Assembly: GCF_000328705.1 (NCBI RefSeq)
Contig: NC_019673.1
Location: 7,258,501-7,322,500 of the forward strand
From: Saccharothrix espanaensis DSM 44229
Lineage (GTDB): Bacteria; Actinomycetota; Actinomycetes; Mycobacteriales; Pseudonocardiaceae
DNA length: 64,000 nucleotides
Direction of reading: 5' to 3'
The notes under the pieces were generated by a model. That model was given only the letters and a program-made list of their open reading frames with translations. It was not told the DNA's origin and did not search any database. Shown one piece after another: positions 59,253 through 64,000 of this stretch (position 1 is the first letter of the stretch; each line of letters begins with the position of its first letter). The position numbers were made by a program, and so were the translations under genes.

Positions 59253-59284
59253 CAGTGGCCCGCCCGCGAACGGACGGGCCACTG
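59253..59284 (-). terminator. 14-bp hairpin terminator after the TPR gene
   Basis: CAGTGGCCCGCCCG pairs with CGGACGGGCCACTG with one mismatch around CGAA, 125 bp past the TPR gene. Confidence 0.7.
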
Positions 59285-59364
59285 TCCCGGTCAATCCTGC
59301 CCCATTAGGGCCGGTCCCGGGGTTCGCGCTCCCCGGTCGACCACCCCGGCGGCACGCCCCGGGC

Positions 59365-59408
59365 GCTCAGTCCTGGGTGCTTAGTCCTGGGTGCTCAGTC
59401 CTGGGGGC

Positions 59409-59420
<12 letters not shown>
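59365..59420 (-). repeat. Four 14-bp tandem repeats carrying the TPR gene stop
   Basis: Units gctcagtcctgggg/t at 59365, 59379, 59393 and 59407. The stop codon of the TPR gene is in the last unit (59409-59411). The others carry equivalent TGA/TAA triplets in other frames. Confidence 0.85.
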
Positions 59421-61856
<2,436 letters not shown>

Positions 61857-61884
61857 CTGTAACTCCTCCTACTGTGGGCACGCC

Positions 61885-61939
61885 GAAAGGGCTTGTGACT
61901 TGAGCACATCTCGATGTGCCCCCACCACAAGCCCTTTCA
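61885..61939 (-). terminator. Ribosomal operon terminator
   Basis: An outer 13-bp stem (GAAAGGGCTTGTG and complement, 61885-61897 with 61927-61939) encloses a smaller hairpin GCACAT-CTCG-ATGTGC (61904-61919). It lies 12 bp after the 5S gene and only 28 bp before the TPR gene start. Confidence 0.8.
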
Positions 61940-61950
61940 GGGAAAAATTG

Positions 61951-62067
61951 TTCGGCGGCGTCCTACTCTCCCACACCCTCACGAGTGCAGTACCATCGGC
62001 GCTGGAAGGCTTAACTACCGGGTTCGGAATGGGACCGGGTGTTCCCCCACCGCTATGACCACCGAAA
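61951..62067 (-). rRNA. rrf: 5S ribosomal RNA
   Basis: Reading the minus strand: GTTTCGGTGGTCATAGCGG, the conserved CCCGGTCCCATTCCGAACCC, GTAGTTAAGCC and a 3' end pairing with the 5' end (CCGCCGAAC). About 117 nt, as usual for actinobacterial 5S. End positions may be off by one or two bases. Confidence 0.95.
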
Positions 62068-62184
62068 CACTATGAAATTACCAACCCGTAGGCACCCCAA
62101 CCCCGAGACCCAAATGGCCTGGGACCGTGGTGGTCCGGTTCGGTTCTTTCAGAACCGCACAGTGGATGCGTAGCATGTTTGTGA
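62068..62184 (-). other. 23S-5S internal transcribed spacer
   Basis: About 117 bp, no tRNA. It contains a GGTTC-tttca-GAACC hairpin and AT-rich stretches likely used in processing. Confidence 0.75.

Positions 62185-64000
<1,816 letters not shown>

Overview
The window is high-GC actinobacterial chromosome. The chain of 4-bp GTGA/ATGA gene overlaps, a conservon (cvn) operon, XRE-DUF5753/DUF397 genes, an S-adenosyl methyltransferase of the DUF574 type and gene order matching the mycobacterial Rv1691-Rv1711 block together suggest a Pseudonocardiales organism (Saccharothrix/Actinosynnema/Lentzea-like). The genus is inference. All names come from reading the translated sequence; no database search was possible.

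Left third (1-23 kb), accessory and regulatory. The window opens in the end of an extracellular contractile injection system (eCIS) locus on the minus strand: a Pvc16-like cap protein, an AAA+ ATPase and a truncated DUF4157 protein. Next come an XRE-DUF5753 regulator with two tandem DUF397 genes, a secreted lectin-like protein, and a SigB/SigF-type stress island (RsbW-like kinase, sigma factor, membrane protein, baeRF-like protein, STAS antagonist) with recurring GNNT-N15/16-GGGTA[TC] promoter-like motifs. An ECF sigma/membrane protein pair, a yeast-type cytosine deaminase and a GNAT protein follow. Then comes a divergent module of a TPR-CHAT protease, an intracellular-looking subtilase, a sigma factor and a small companion protein, and after it a DUF574 methyltransferase and a PAS-GGDEF-degenerate EAL protein.

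Middle (22-36.5 kb). A class I methyltransferase, a conservon operon lacking the usual DUF742 gene, and a substrate-binding protein/two-permease/ATPase ABC importer wrapped around a divergent pobA-like aromatic hydroxylase. A 1236-residue HTH-nSTAND-WD40-like protein comes next.

Right (36.5-62 kb), core chromosome. The minus strand carries rluB, scpB, scpA, a small gene and parA, then arsR, xerD and ald, then nudix and pyrG, then steB/mctB, steA, three tandem membrane paralogues, recN, nadK, tlyA, a 57-aa gene, a HAD phosphatase and a TPR protein. This serves chromosome segregation, rRNA modification, CTP synthesis, cell separation and DNA repair. A plus-strand island (AraC-type regulator, VOC protein, UvrA2-like ATPase) interrupts it. 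The TPR protein carries a very long arginine-rich repeat region and lies directly downstream of a ribosomal RNA operon whose 5S and 3' part of 23S end the window.

Most transcription units end in strong perfect or near-perfect hairpins, which are listed. Several genes carry short in-frame tandem repeats, and three have stop codons lying inside tandem repeats. No tRNA, CRISPR array, insertion sequence or replication origin was seen.
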